Numbered from the stretch's first letter, positions 53,936 through 64,000 are shown. The stretch: 64,000 bases of DNA from Saccharomycopsis crataegensis (GCF_037102585.1 NW_027043829.1:1-64000); one strand, 5' to 3'. Notes: generated by a model from the letters alone, not told the origin. Translations and numbers: made by a program.

Positions 53936-54628
53936 ATGGCTGCCCAAACACTTCCAAGTACTCTTGATCTTATTCTTGATCTTTCAAAAATCAAGTCTCT
54001 CACTCCTCAGCAGATTGAGTATCTTTGGATTACCAAAGCTTCATCGGAGATCCCAGCTTCTAAATCAACTCTTCGAGAATCAGATACTAATTCTCGTATA
54101 TCCTCGATAATCCCATCCTCGCAATTCAAAAGTCTTGAGCTACTTGTTGCTAAAAACAAGCAATTCATCTTGCCGGTACAAAACCCTGCCACCCAACAAC
54201 TTGATATTCATTATCTCCAGTGGCAAGTTCCACCAAGTCAATCTAGTGACTATTTACAGCTTTTAGTGATCAAACTTGCAGACTACCAACGTCTTGGAGC
54301 AGCAGCGCCTCCTCATACTGTTATTTATTTCTATAAAGACCTTAGTGAACCTTATGCTGGCAACAATCCAGAAGATGATGAAAAGCCACTCCAAAATGAG
54401 TCTTTAGCTAAAGGGCTTGTGTTAATGAAGGGAGAAATCTTGGAGAAATCGGCAATAACAGTAGAACAACTCCAGTTCCTCATTTTGAATCTTCAGAAGT
54501 TCTATGGGGTATTAGATGGAGACTCTGGTTTGAGGAATGAAAGACTAAGATTGTTGATGGCGTTCAATAAAGGTGATCCTCTGTTCGATTTTAATAAGTT
54601 GGTTGAATTAGCCATGAATACCAAATAG
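53936..54628 (+). CDS. ATP11: F1-ATPase assembly chaperone Atp11
   Basis: The protein has 230 residues from the ATG at 53936; the frame upstream opens with TTG. It matches the ATP11 family by the order FILPVQN…DIHYLQWQV (~80-102), a strand of hydrolase-like spacing, then AKGLVLMKGEIL (~160-171), VEQLQFLILNLQKFYG and the C-terminal NKGDPLFDFNKLVELA. Atp11 binds F1 beta subunits in the mitochondrial matrix and prevents aggregation before hexamer assembly. It is shorter than yeast Atp11 (318) at the N-terminus; the presequence is weak but basic-free Ser/Thr-rich. CUG codon 216 lies at a polar family position. Confidence 0.8.
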   Translation: MAAQTLPSTLDLILDLSKIKSLTPQQIEYLWITKASSEIPASKSTLRESDTNSRISSIIPSSQFKSLELLVAKNKQFILPVQNPATQQLDIHYLQWQVPPSQSSDYLQLLVIKLADYQRLGAAAPPHTVIYFYKDLSEPYAGNNPEDDEKPLQNESLAKGLVLMKGEILEKSAITVEQLQFLILNLQKFYGVLDGDSGLRNERLRLLMAFNKGDPLFDFNKLVELAMNTK

Positions 54629-55224
54629 TTAACATAATGGGCTGAAAATATAAAAAACTTTTGAATTATCATATACATGTATAATATTATAATCTACAAC
54701 ATGGCACTTTTCGCTAGCTTTTTTCTTTTTTTTTTCTTGATAATTTCTTTTTCTTGAATTTCTAATTTACCTAAGAATCGTAGCCTCAAAATAAATCATG
54801 TATGACTTATATCTTATATATTAAAGATAAACACTTATTTTAGATGAAGTTACCGGTCCACCCCACAATTGTTGGGGTGAACCGTATATGAGCCCCTGCG
54901 CGATGAGCTCCACATCAAGAGAAAAATCTCGAAAGTACATTATGTCTATCACCTACTTTTGATCAAATAAAGCAATTCCCAGAACATATATATTGTTTAG
55001 TAATATTATCTTTATCTTTCAAGACTGAAATAATTAATTTTTAATTTTTTTATTTTGTTTGGCTGGTTTTTGACTTGATTTTTTTTTTTTTTTCTTATTT
55101 TTAATTTTGCTTGTTAAGGGTTTTTCTGCCTAAGTACTTCCAAACTATTGCCACTGCTTCCAACTCAAAGGAAGTACTTCAACCAACTGAGAAATAAGCT
55201 AACTAGAAAGTATTTTTGATCAGG
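54629..55224. other. ATP11-GID7 spacer with a strong palindrome
   Basis: 596 bp with no gene. An imperfect inverted repeat at 54854-54884 has arms CGGTCCACCCCA and TGGGGTGAACCG (one mismatch) around a 7-base centre. T-rich runs lie at 55050-55110. The palindrome could be a protein-binding site or fold in RNA near the ATP11 3' end. Confidence 0.5.
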
Positions 55225-57297
55225 ATGACCAAGAATCATTCGTCCAAAGTATCAAAGCAGAAGACTTCTAAAGGATCATCAATATCCATGTTGCTTGCCC
55301 AGACCGCTGCCACCACTAGTACTTACGACGCATATTGTGGTTTTAGCAAGCCAGAGCTCATTAATTTGACGATCCAACTTCTCAATGACTTAGGACTTCA
55401 AAAATCATCACAGACTCTTCAGGAAGAAGCTGCTCAATTATATGGCCCAAAGAATTCATCACCCCTGGCCTTCAAAGGTAAACTATCAGGTCGGTCGGTA
55501 CTTGAGTCATTTTTGAACCAAATTAAGGAGGGAGAGTTCGATAAAGCTGAGAAATTGGTTGATAAATTGGATTTGAAATCTGGTCAAAATATAAATCCTA
55601 AAGTTAATTGTGCTTTTAGTGATTTAGGGTGGGTGAATGATCATCCAAATGAATTAAACCCTATTTCATCAACACCTAACAATAATGAACAATCAATAAA
55701 GAATCAAGTGATTTTCTTGATTAGAAAGCAAAAGTTCCTTGAATTTCTTTTACTTGGTAAAAGTTCCAAAGCTGCGTTGAATATTCTTAAAACTGAGATA
55801 TCCCCACTAAGTTATTCGCCTCCAAATGAAATCAACATGTTATCTTCGTTAATTGTTGATGATGCATCAAATGTTGCTTATATTCAAGCTAATGGATTTG
55901 AAACAAACCGGAGCAACTCACAATCAGCCCAGGAGAAATCCCGGAATTCGTTGATTGCCAAAATATCGGATTACATTGTGCCTCATCTGCTATTACCCCC
56001 TCATAGACTACTTACGTTACTTACACAGGCTCAAAATTATCAAAAGTCAATGAACTTGATTACATTAGATGATGATCCATTAAATAATGATCAATGTTCA
56101 CTATATGAAGACTATATTTATCCAGCGGATAAGTTTCCGTGCAAAATATTACAATCGATTCGCCATCCAGGAAAACAAATTTGGTTTGTGAGATTTGATC
56201 CTACTGGGAAATATCTTGCAGTAGTTCCTAATGATTCAAAAATTTTAATATATTCTGTGGGAGAATTTGGATATAATGATGGAATAAAATCTCCTGATAA
56301 TAATATGCAGTTCAAATTGCATGGGATGTTGACAGGACACGGCAAGGAGGTCTTGTATTGTTCGTGGTCAAATGATGGCACAAAATTACTAAGTGGTGGT
56401 TATGATGGACAAGTCAGATTATGGGATGTTGAATCTGGTAAATGTCTTCAAAAGACTCATGTCTTGCTCAGCAAAAATGACTCTCCCTCTGCTAAAGAAC
56501 CATCTTCTGTGGCTCCATCGATTAAGGCGGTTGAATGGCTACCCAATGGTGATGGTTTTATTGTTGGATCTCCTGAAAAGGAACTTGTTTATTTTAGCAG
56601 TGATGGAGAAGAAAAATATCGTTGGTCAGGAATCAGAATTTTGGATTTAGCAGTGACCTGTGATTCAAAATATGTGGTTGCGATTTCTCGATCCAACCTT
56701 TATGTATTTGATTTGATTAACAATCGGAAAATTAGGGATATCCATATAGGCATAAAACTTACCACTGTTGATTTATCCAGGAAGAACCAACATCAAGCTA
56801 TAATCCATGTTATGCCAGACACTATTCAAATATGGGATTGGAAACTTGGGATTCATCTCAAGAAATTCACTGGTCAAAAGCAAGAGGAATTCATTGTTCG
56901 ATCTACAATGGATCCTTCAGAAAGAGTCCTTGTTTCTGGCTCGGAGGATGGAAGAGTTTATATGTGGAATACCAAGTTTTCTGCTTTGGTACTCGCCATT
57001 AAAGGTCATAGGAAGCTCATTAATGCCGTAGATTATCACCCTAAGTACCCTTGGATGTTTGTTACCGGAAGCGATGATGAGACTGTCAAAGTCTGGGGTC
57101 CAAATGCTGCGCTTAGAATAATCCAAGAAACTAAAATCACCATTCTGAATGATACCGGCGCCTTTTCTCTGACTTGTGATGATGAAAATGTGGATCATGC
57201 TGTGGAAATTGAAAATGACTTGGACAAGGAAAAGAATGGTAATGGTTTAAGAACTAATAATAGAGGAAGTCGAGGATCTTCGCACCCATTGGTTGCA

Positions 57298-57342
<45 letters not shown>

Positions 57343-57471
57343 GGCGAATACAATGATGTCATTGATGATGATGAAGAAGAGGTAGAAGAAGATGATGACG
57401 ACGAGGACAATGATGATGATGATTATGATGATGATGATGAAGAACAAGAAGATGATGATATGGTAGAATGA
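55225..57471 (+). CDS. GID7: GID ubiquitin-ligase subunit Gid7 (WDR26 type)
   Basis: The protein has 748 residues from the ATG at 55225; upstream frame via TTG only. LisH lies at ~38-68 (LINLTIQLLNDLGLQKSS), CTLH at ~90-125 (LESFLNQIKEGEFDKAEKL) and the CRA-like part to ~270. WD40 repeats cover ~300-650 (e.g. LTGHGKEVLYCSWSNDG, RLWDVESG, FVTGSDDETVKVWG). This is the domain order of Gid7/WDR26, which oligomerises the GID/CTLH E3 ligase that degrades gluconeogenic enzymes when glucose returns. The last ~70 residues are an unusually long Asp/Glu tail, part of it an uninterrupted (GAT)14. The tail is absent from the core family fold. Confidence 0.87.
57298..57339 (+). repeat. GID7: (GAT)14 coding microsatellite
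   Basis: A pure trinucleotide run encoding polyaspartate in the acidic C-terminal tail of Gid7. It is likely length-variable without breaking the frame. Confidence 0.95.
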
Positions 57472-57970
57472 GATGGATTGCTAGTTTATTTTCTTTAAGT
57501 AATCATTTTTTGATTATTAATTATTTTTAGGTAAATTGTTTTATGGCAGGTCTTTATTTTTTTGCTTTTTTATTTTTGTCTTTTTGATTTGATACAATGT
57601 TTTCATATGTTATTCGTAAATATTCACACAAAAACCCGGGAAACATCTGTACCACCGTGCTTGAATTATTGGTACCAACCAGGACAAATACTTCATATCA
57701 TAACACTTTGATCATTCGTATCAACTAGTAATCAAAAAAAAACTACACATAAATTATTTATGTCTTTAAATGAGTTTCTGCAGCAAATTATAAATACTCA
57801 ATTTACTAAATATGGTAGCAATTTGCATCCATTGAAATCAGCAGACTCTAATCGATAAATAAACAAAAAAAAATAAATATAAGTATCACTATGGGCGAAT
57901 AATCATGTATATAATGTCTATCAGGTGTTTATATATTTGTCCAAGGAGGGACCATCTTTCATTTGCAAAA
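57472..57970. other. Convergent intergenic region GID7 / GH26-like
   Basis: 499 bp, no gene. It contains one member of a short bipartite motif: GTACC at 57649-57653 and GGTAC at 57671-57675, with ACCAACCAGG beyond. Confidence 0.5.
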
Positions 57971-59143
57971 CTATTTTGACTCAAGTTTTGCAATGGAGCT
58001 TTGAATAGATTCTAAGGCATTCTGCATACTTGAAATGGAATCTTTGATGCTCTTTAAGGCCGTCGCAGTACTATTTGGAGGGGTCTCAGTAGTTGTTTGA
58101 GAAGTTGCAGCAGTACTTTTAGCTCCTTGATTTCCACCTACGGTAGCAGTTGGAGAGTGGCTAGCACTTTCAGTGCTATAAGACTTTGTTGAGGCAGCCT
58201 TATTATTTCCCATACCAGTCAACACCTGCTTAGCGTAATCTATAGGGCCTGTTACTACTCTGAAGTCGCCTTCTGAAGGTTTGTTGTACTCGAACCAGGA
58301 AAATCCCACGTAATTACTGTACTTTGATTGGCTTTGGCTGGCCAACTCTTTGAGCCATTCAGCCTTATATGAATCGTTAATGGTACCGGTTTCCGCAATC
58401 ACAAATGGCAAATTCTTACTAGCAGAATAGGCTTGATAAAACTCCTGGTAGAAAGAGTCGAAAGTATCGGTCAGCTGAGTTTTGTATGCGTCGATCCCTA
58501 CAACATCGACGGTGTCATCACCAGGCCACCATTCGGCAAGACTACCAGTATTTTGAGTGTTATTAGGGCTCCAAAACATTTTCACTTTTGGATTGGATTT
58601 CACCGCGTTGTAAATGTTGATCCACGCTGTCTTGAAATCAGTCAGGGTACCATGGAACATCCCCGAGGTGGTATAATAATTGAATTCGTGGGCAAAACGA
58701 AGCAAAACTGTGATTCCTTGATCAGTGTACTCTTTGACCACCAATGCCACTTGGGCAGCTACTTCAGTAGTTACACCTGATAAACTAACACTGAATGGCA
58801 TCATGCTCAAAACTGCAATTGCTCCAGAATTCTTCACATCACTGAGTTTATCTCCTAGGATATCGCTGTTTGAGACAGAAAGATCTGCACCAAAATGTGA
58901 GTATAGCCCGTAGAAGCATGCCGGGCCAGTGGTGTTAGTAATGGTGTCAATCAGAATATAGCCATTATCGTCATCTGGTAACCATCCTACCCCAATGTTG
59001 TTTTGCTTAAGGCAGTTAGCAGGCAATGTGAGGGAAGCTGCGTTTCTTTTTTTCAAAGCCCAGTCTTGGGAAGCCAAAGGAGCACCATTTGCAGAAATTG
59101 CAAGCGTAAGGGCTCCAAGAGCCAAGGTTTCAATAAATTTCAT
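57971..59143 (-). CDS. Secreted GH26-like glycoside hydrolase
   Basis: The protein has 390 residues from the ATG at 59143; the longer frame opens with TTG. A clear signal peptide (MKFIETLALGALTLAISANG) is followed by a KKR Kex2-type site near residue 33. The catalytic domain (~40-300) resembles GH26 beta-mannanases. The acid/base Glu is in LLRFAHEFNYY (~154) and the nucleophile Glu in FVIAETGT (~250), with VKMFWSPNN between them. The C-terminal ~85 residues are Ser/Thr-rich and end in a short coiled coil, without a GPI signal, so the enzyme is probably released or wall-associated. Target glycan (mannan or beta-glucan) is unknown. It is flanked by copies of a short bipartite motif. Confidence 0.75.
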   Translation of the reverse strand: MKFIETLALGALTLAISANGAPLASQDWALKKRNAASLTLPANCLKQNNIGVGWLPDDDNGYILIDTITNTTGPACFYGLYSHFGADLSVSNSDILGDKLSDVKNSGAIAVLSMMPFSVSLSGVTTEVAAQVALVVKEYTDQGITVLLRFAHEFNYYTTSGMFHGTLTDFKTAWINIYNAVKSNPKVKMFWSPNNTQNTGSLAEWWPGDDTVDVVGIDAYKTQLTDTFDSFYQEFYQAYSASKNLPFVIAETGTINDSYKAEWLKELASQSQSKYSNYVGFSWFEYNKPSEGDFRVVTGPIDYAKQVLTGMGNNKAASTKSYSTESASHSPTATVGGNQGAKSTAATSQTTTETPPNSTATALKSIKDSISSMQNALESIQSSIAKLESK

Positions 59144-60434
59144 GTTGTTTTGGTAATTGGATGAACAATTAAAACGAGGCTTTTGTCTATAGACTTGAAG
59201 GGGATATCGAAGCTTATAAATATTACAACCAAACAAATGTGAAATACGATTGAAGAGCATCAAACAATGTGAAACCTTGAAATTCTCGATGCTAGTACTA
59301 TGGGCTATTGACTTTACGAGAATGTGATTCAAAAAATCAATTCCTCGTTTCCTGCAGTAAGGATTACTCGGTGTTTCAGTTTACAGTTTCAGTAACAAAG
59401 TTTGAACGGTGTGGGGCTAATTAGTTACTATATTTTTTTTTTTATCGTATTGTCATTTTTTGATTCTTTCTGGGTAGATTCAAACCCTTGAAAGAAAAAG
59501 CTATATTGTTTCAAAAAGTAGGGTGCTTGTTTCATGTTGGAGATATCAATCTCACTTTTTATGAGTACTAACCGTCGGAAATATTTATGCCGACCCACCG
59601 CTCTTTTTGGTAGCATCACCAATTTGCACTTTAATACTTCTCTATACCGACCAGAAATGAAATTCGTGCTATTTTTTTTCTGTTGATAGCTCGGGAATGT
59701 TTGTTATTGTAGAATTGGTTTAAATAACATTCAGTTTTACAGAATTGCCACAAAAATTGGTAAAAGAAGGATGCTACCACAATCTATAACTTCGTTGCCA
59801 AGTGTTGAACTCCTTGAGAGTGACGAGTCCAGGGTTGTCCTTAGCTTCATGATGAGTTGCAATTGGAGCTCAATCCGTAATAGATTCGTTGGAGGTTGGA
59901 ATAGTTTCAGTATTCATGATTGAGTTGGACTTAGAACTAAATGTCGGTTCATAGATATTAATGTAATGATAATAATAAATATGAAGTAAATGTAAACGTT
60001 TAATAATATAGAAATAGAAATTTGGTTCTGAGTCTTATATGTTCTATATACATGATAGCAGTAACTATTGATCGTTAAAAGCTACAAAAGTAGTGGAATT
60101 ATTTGCGGTTATGAGCCATTGACCATAGAGCCATGTCAGAAGGTCTGTACTATTGGCAGACTGACACTAAGGTCCATAAAACTAAAGTGGAAATATTAAA
60201 CACAAGTGCGAAAGAAGAACAATTGACTCTTCTGGAGTCAAAGACATTAGTCAAAATGTTGTTCTTATTGACGGACGGCCACACCAATTGTGCAGTGTTA
60301 TGCATACGTGGTAAATTGAAAGGAAAAACAAAATAAATCGTGACAGCCGATGTCATGTATATCAATACTCTATTTCCCCTCAAACACGCCGATGAGACCC
60401 TCGCCATTGCCATTCCGTCGTTGTACTCCCTAAA
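59144..60434. other. Divergent GH26-like / PXMP4-like spacer
   Basis: 1.29 kb. Pieces of the bipartite motif recur at 59577-59600 (GGAAATATTTATGCCGAC) and about 59644-59662 (ACCGACCAGAAATGAAATT). A 67-codon ATG frame at 60133 is not convincing. No RNA gene seen. Confidence 0.5.
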
Positions 60435-61196
60435 ATGTCAGACATTCCATCTAAAATTTCCCAACTCCTCATATCCCACGACTTGTTTCACAAAGCTTCA
60501 CAGAACCCGATCCTAAAATCTTTTTTCCAGATTATCGACACTTCCCGTAGAGGTTGGCTATATGGATCAAGGCTTCGTTTGGCGCATTCTTTGACGCTAT
60601 TGATAATATTCAGCAGAATTCATTCTTTAGAGGATCTCCGGCATAAATTATCAAGAGTTATAATAAATTCCCAAAAACATGGCTTGTCATTGTCGTGTTT
60701 TGCTGGTTTATATAAGCTCAGTTTGGCCGTCCTAAAGCGTAACCAAGAATTTGGTACCAATGGCCCAGTACTGCATTTCATTAGTGCATTTGTTTCTGGA
60801 TATTTGGTTTATGGGAACCAGTTTGGATTCTTTAGTAATGGAATCTCTCAACAGATTACATTATATGTCATGTCAAGAGTGATATTAGGAATTGCTAGAT
60901 TACTCGGGGAAAAAATATCAGTTGCCATTTATCGGAATGGTTTAAATAATGATATCACTAAATTTGATTTCAACACCATTAAAAATATTCCAGAATTCAA
61001 AAAAATCAATAATGAATTAAGTACTCACGCATGGAACTTGACAGCTGCCACCAGTTGGGCTGCAATTCTAGTATTGTGGAATTATAGACAAGATGTTCTA
61101 AACACATCAGTGGTCCACTCAATGGACTACATTTATAATAATTACAATTTCCTGAATTTCATGGGATTTATAATCAATAATGATACAAAAAAATAA
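60435..61196 (+). CDS. Peroxisomal membrane protein, PXMP4/PMP24 type
   Basis: The protein has 253 residues. It matches the PXMP4 (PMP24) subfamily of Tim17/Tim22/Tim23-like membrane proteins. Hallmarks are YGSRLRLAHSLTLLIIFSR near residue 45, SLSCFAGLYKL (~88), HFISAFVSGYLVYGNQFGF (~113) and LYVMSRVILGIARLLGEK (~138). Members sit in the peroxisomal membrane with poorly known function. Absence from S. cerevisiae and presence in many other fungi is consistent with a non-Saccharomyces yeast. There is no mitochondrial presequence. Import-channel (Tim17) function is unlikely. Confidence 0.8.
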   Translation: MSDIPSKISQLLISHDLFHKASQNPILKSFFQIIDTSRRGWLYGSRLRLAHSLTLLIIFSRIHSLEDLRHKLSRVIINSQKHGLSLSCFAGLYKLSLAVLKRNQEFGTNGPVLHFISAFVSGYLVYGNQFGFFSNGISQQITLYVMSRVILGIARLLGEKISVAIYRNGLNNDITKFDFNTIKNIPEFKKINNELSTHAWNLTAATSWAAILVLWNYRQDVLNTSVVHSMDYIYNNYNFLNFMGFIINNDTKK

Positions 61197-61661
61197 GTAG
61201 TATAAATACATTTGTTTGCAATTACATGCGGTGTTTTCAATTCATACTGGAAATATTCGTACCACCTGATTTTAATCATCAGTACGAACCAGAAATGAAA
61301 TTGATATTAAAGGCGAGATATCTTACCATTTCTCCCAACCAAAAGAATTTTAAATTTGGTCCTGATCTTTCATTTAGCTACTGCATTCTAACCCTCGATT
61401 AATAAAACTTCACTGGACTGGTATCACTTATCATAAAGGGGTTCACAATCGAATAGAAATTTGCATCAGCTCTTTGGAATTTCATGATTGTTTTTGATGT
61501 TGTTTCCTTTCTAGTTCCTTTCTATTTCATTTTGGTTGTTGTTTTTTTTCATTTTTTTTTTTTTTTCAAAAGAGTTTCTATTGTAAACAGAGATCAATAA
61601 GTTTTGGCGCATGTCTACAGATACACATACGTACTTTTGATATCAACTATAAATAGACTTT
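61197..61661. other. Convergent intergenic region PXMP4-like / RTA1-like
   Basis: 465 bp, no gene. The best copy of the bipartite motif is here: CGTAC at 61258-61262 and GTACG at 61282-61286, followed by AACCAGAAATGAAATT. A T-rich run lies at 61540-61567. Confidence 0.5.
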
Positions 61662-62654
61662 CTATTTGATTTCACCATCGATTACTTTCTCACCAATATC
61701 AATCACCTGTGAACTTTCAAAATGCCATAGACCTTTAGCTACTATAATCTTGTGACCCTGGAACACCGACCCAGGATAGTATGGCCACGTAATAATCGCA
61801 CAAGAGAAAAACATGAACATTGCATCGAAAACTAGAATAAAGGCTTCATGTATAATCAAGTATCCAGACCAACCCTGGCACAATTCTGCAACTCTATAGC
61901 AACATCTAATGAAAATTGCCATGAAGCCAATCGTCACAACAACTGGTAGTCTTTGGAAGTTCTTGTTTCCTCGAAGTTCTTGGAATTCAGGATTGAACAA
62001 ATGATCCTTGTATGAAGTGTGATTGAATGATTTTTTCTGAGTTTTGACAATCATTGGATCGATTTCCTTATCAGATTGGAAATATATTCTGTAGAAAAAC
62101 AAACACCAAAAGATCAAAAACACCGTCATTGAAACAACTTGGAACACAAGACCACCAATCATTATATGAATACCCACTTTGGAATTAGAATGGCTACTAG
62201 ATTCTGCTGATGCCACTCCTCCTCCTCCCCCTTGTAAAATTAATGAAAACAAATCACAACTCATGAAGAGATAGGAATACATGATTGGATTTTTGAAAAT
62301 TGAGTACTTGATGCCATAGATTACCACAAATTTCGCGAATAAATAATAATAACCCGCCACTATGAAAATCGGTGCGATGGTGGTTCCAAACATCTGCAAA
62401 ATATAGAGTCCTCTGTCGTAAGGATTGTTATGACTCCCTAATCTTCCGCCGTACGCTAGAATCTCAAGCAATTCTCCCAAGAATAAGCATAATCCTAGCC
62501 ATCTCTGTTTATATTTTAAAGCAAGGAATAAATGTGAGATTACAAGCACCAAAAATAGTGCCAAAAACACCGCGTTGCCAGCGATTCCTGGGGTGTTGTG
62601 ATAGAAATTGTACCGATAATCCGGATCTCGGGTAGTTAAATCTTGCACGATCAT
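61662..62654 (-). CDS. RTA1-family seven-helix membrane protein
   Basis: The protein has 330 residues. It has a short N-terminal lumenal or extracellular stretch (DPDYRYNFYHNTPG) and seven predicted membrane segments beginning AVFLALFLVLVISHLFLAL. RTA1 family blocks are LGELLEILAYGGRL (~57), LQMFGTTIAPIFIVAGYYY (~86), IGGLVFQVVSMTVFL (~166) and FIRCCYRVAELCQGW (~240). Family members (Rta1, Rsb1, Rtm1) give resistance to aminocholesterols, sphingoid bases or toxic molasses components, and Rsb1 is linked to lipid translocation at the plasma membrane. Which paralogue this is cannot be told. No trafficking signal is recognised in the tail. Confidence 0.87.
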   Translation of the reverse strand: MIVQDLTTRDPDYRYNFYHNTPGIAGNAVFLALFLVLVISHLFLALKYKQRWLGLCLFLGELLEILAYGGRLGSHNNPYDRGLYILQMFGTTIAPIFIVAGYYYLFAKFVVIYGIKYSIFKNPIMYSYLFMSCDLFSLILQGGGGGVASAESSSHSNSKVGIHIMIGGLVFQVVSMTVFLIFWCLFFYRIYFQSDKEIDPMIVKTQKKSFNHTSYKDHLFNPEFQELRGNKNFQRLPVVVTIGFMAIFIRCCYRVAELCQGWSGYLIIHEAFILVFDAMFMFFSCAIITWPYYPGSVFQGHKIIVAKGLWHFESSQVIDIGEKVIDGEIK

Positions 62655-63239
62655 TGATATATAGATTCACTGCGACTTGATGGCACCTTGCTAAAGCCAC
62701 AGAAATATAATATAAAGATAGTAAAAACACACACAAAAAAAAAGGATCTCTTTAGCCTTCTCTCCAAAGTCACTGGTTTTATCATTAATTTACTTGCGCT
62801 TGGTTTTGTAGAATTTAAATTTTTTTGTGGAGGAACCGCGTATAATATCATACTGCATTTAGTAATATGGATACGGCTGCCGTATTATTATTACCAAAAT
62901 ATGCCCCCTTACGAAAAACCAGAGAAGCAATACTATCTTTTCTGATTTGATGTCTTTTCTGAATTTGCATCTTCCATGAGCTCCAAAAATCATATGGAAA
63001 TGACAATACATTTGATTAAACCTTTTTAAAAGAAATTAAAAACACAAAAACTAAATATAGCTGCCCAAAAAGTAGAATAAAACACAACTTAAACATGAGC
63101 ACAAGTCCAACAATTGTTAGAAAAATTAAGCACACACAAACCTTGGTTAAAATGAAATAAATTAAAAGAAAAAAACAAACCAGAACAGAGCAGAGACAAG
63201 TCCCAATGCCTAAAAAGTCACCCAAAAATCCGACATGAA
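62655..63239. other. RTA1-like 5' flank and ATG22 3' flank
   Basis: 585 bp, AT-rich; open frames are short or start with non-ATG codons. No gene seen. Confidence 0.5.
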
Positions 63240-64000
63240 CTAAATGGCAGTATATGATGTTTCATCCTCATCTACCAATTCATCAAATCTTTCTGCTTCA
63301 TCTTGACCTCTGGCTGGATCCAACGAAGCAAAGATTGGAAGACTGATGATCAATAATGCCCACAAAAACCAAAAGCAATATCTAATATTGTGAGTCTTAT
63401 CAGTTATCAAGCCGACAACAAATGGTCCAAGAATGGAGCTCCCTTTATCAGTGACTGCAAATAACGCAAAAAATAGGGATTCCTTACCTTTTGGAATCAA
63501 TAGCGAGAAGAGAGATCTAGAAATGGTGGCCAACCCTCCAAGAGATAAGCCGTACCAACTGGCCAAAAAGTACATTTCCGTCTTATGCTTCAAGCCAAAA
63601 CTTTCAAAGAAAAAGCCAAGTATACCATAAAATGGAATAAATGATGACCATAAAATAATTATAAGCAAAGTATTTTTCAAAGTTATCTTCAAATAATTGT
63701 TGAGATAATTTGGAATAACAATTGTCCCTGCTATAGCAAAGATAATTGATAAGATACCAATAATTGCTAATTCATGAGTTTTCATTTCAAGTTCTGTCTT
63801 ACTAAATAAAATAGCAGCAGAATTGATTGTGGTGATTGAATCGGAAATGACAAACCAGCCAACCAAAAATATGCAAACATCTTTCAATAATTTAATTTGT
63901 TGAAAAGCCTTCATAAGGTTTACCCAGCCAATTTTGACATACTCTTTGAAAAAGTACATCTTTCTACTGACATAAGCTAAAACCTGTGCATGTAAGCTTT
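63240..64000 (-). CDS. ATG22: Vacuolar amino-acid effluxer Atg22, C-terminal part
   Basis: The frame is open from the stop at 63240 to the window edge (253 codons visible), so the gene runs off the right side. The internal Met at 63959 is not the start. Major-facilitator-type helices are visible. Atg22 blocks are FLVGWFVISDSITTINSAAI, LFSKTELEMKTHELAIIG, LGGLATISRSLFSLLIPKGK and TDKGSSILGPFVVGLITD, with a polar C-terminus (ARGQDEAERFDEL). Atg22 releases amino acids from the vacuole after autophagic breakdown. The N-terminal membrane half lies beyond the window. Confidence 0.85.
   Translation of the reverse strand, partial: SLHAQVLAYVSRKMYFFKEYVKIGWVNLMKAFQQIKLLKDVCIFLVGWFVISDSITTINSAAILFSKTELEMKTHELAIIGILSIIFAIAGTIVIPNYLNNYLKITLKNTLLIIILWSSFIPFYGILGFFFESFGLKHKTEMYFLASWYGLSLGGLATISRSLFSLLIPKGKESLFFALFAVTDKGSSILGPFVVGLITDKTHNIRYCFWFLWALLIISLPIFASLDPARGQDEAERFDELVDEDETSYTAI

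Noticed and set aside
60133-60336. 67-codon ATG frame upstream of the PXMP4-like gene
   Set aside because: Composition is not distinctive, and a frame of similar size exists on the opposite strand.

Overview
This window looks like one chromosome end region of an ascomycete yeast, with repeats on the left running into ordinary chromosome arm on the right. Genes are compact and nearly all intronless. The two introns I can see carry TACTAAC branch points, and the gene set (SEC2, YPT31, SMB1, CHZ1, AFG3, ACO1, ATP11, GID7, ATG22) is that of budding yeasts. CTG codons are scarce, and one falls where, from memory, S. cerevisiae Afg3 has serine. That makes a CUG-Ser clade yeast the best guess, though not proven. 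No tRNA, rRNA or CRISPR was found. Several starts below differ from the longest open frame, because that frame opens with TTG or GTG.

Region 1-14999 is a repeat-dominated, subtelomere-like domain. A satellite with a 178-180 bp monomer, almost free of G on the + strand, fills about 1-850, 9.9-11.15 kb and 11.85-13.6 kb. Between these lie copies of a roughly 0.7 kb element that ends in CTAGGTA and carries iteron-like 17-mers. A degenerate GAT/GTT triplet array lies at 1.95-3.6 kb. In the middle of the repeats sits one intact 1457-residue SF2/RecQ-like helicase on the - strand, resembling telomere-linked helicases. The same repeats flank it on both sides in the same orientation.

Region 15-32 kb holds an AIF-type oxidoreductase, a ferric-reductase family protein, a mitochondrial MDL-type ABC transporter, SEC2 (exocytosis), YJU2 (splicing), an anchored coiled-coil protein, an unrecognised type II membrane glycoprotein and an F-box protein.

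Region 32-49 kb is housekeeping: the La-motif protein SRO9, m-AAA protease AFG3, Rab GTPase YPT31 (one intron), H2A.Z chaperone CHZ1, aconitase ACO1, SMB1 (its first exon is only the ATG) and ECM25. Several mitochondrial genes (MDL, AFG3, ACO1) have CACGTG upstream.

Region 50-64 kb has more accessory character. A Baeyer-Villiger monooxygenase and a beta-lactamase-fold esterase are divergently transcribed from a 737 bp promoter, a plausible two-step ketone-to-ester-to-acid/alcohol module. Then come ATP11, GID7, a secreted GH26-like glycosidase, a PXMP4-type peroxisomal membrane protein, an RTA1-family membrane protein and the C-terminal part of ATG22, which runs off the right edge.
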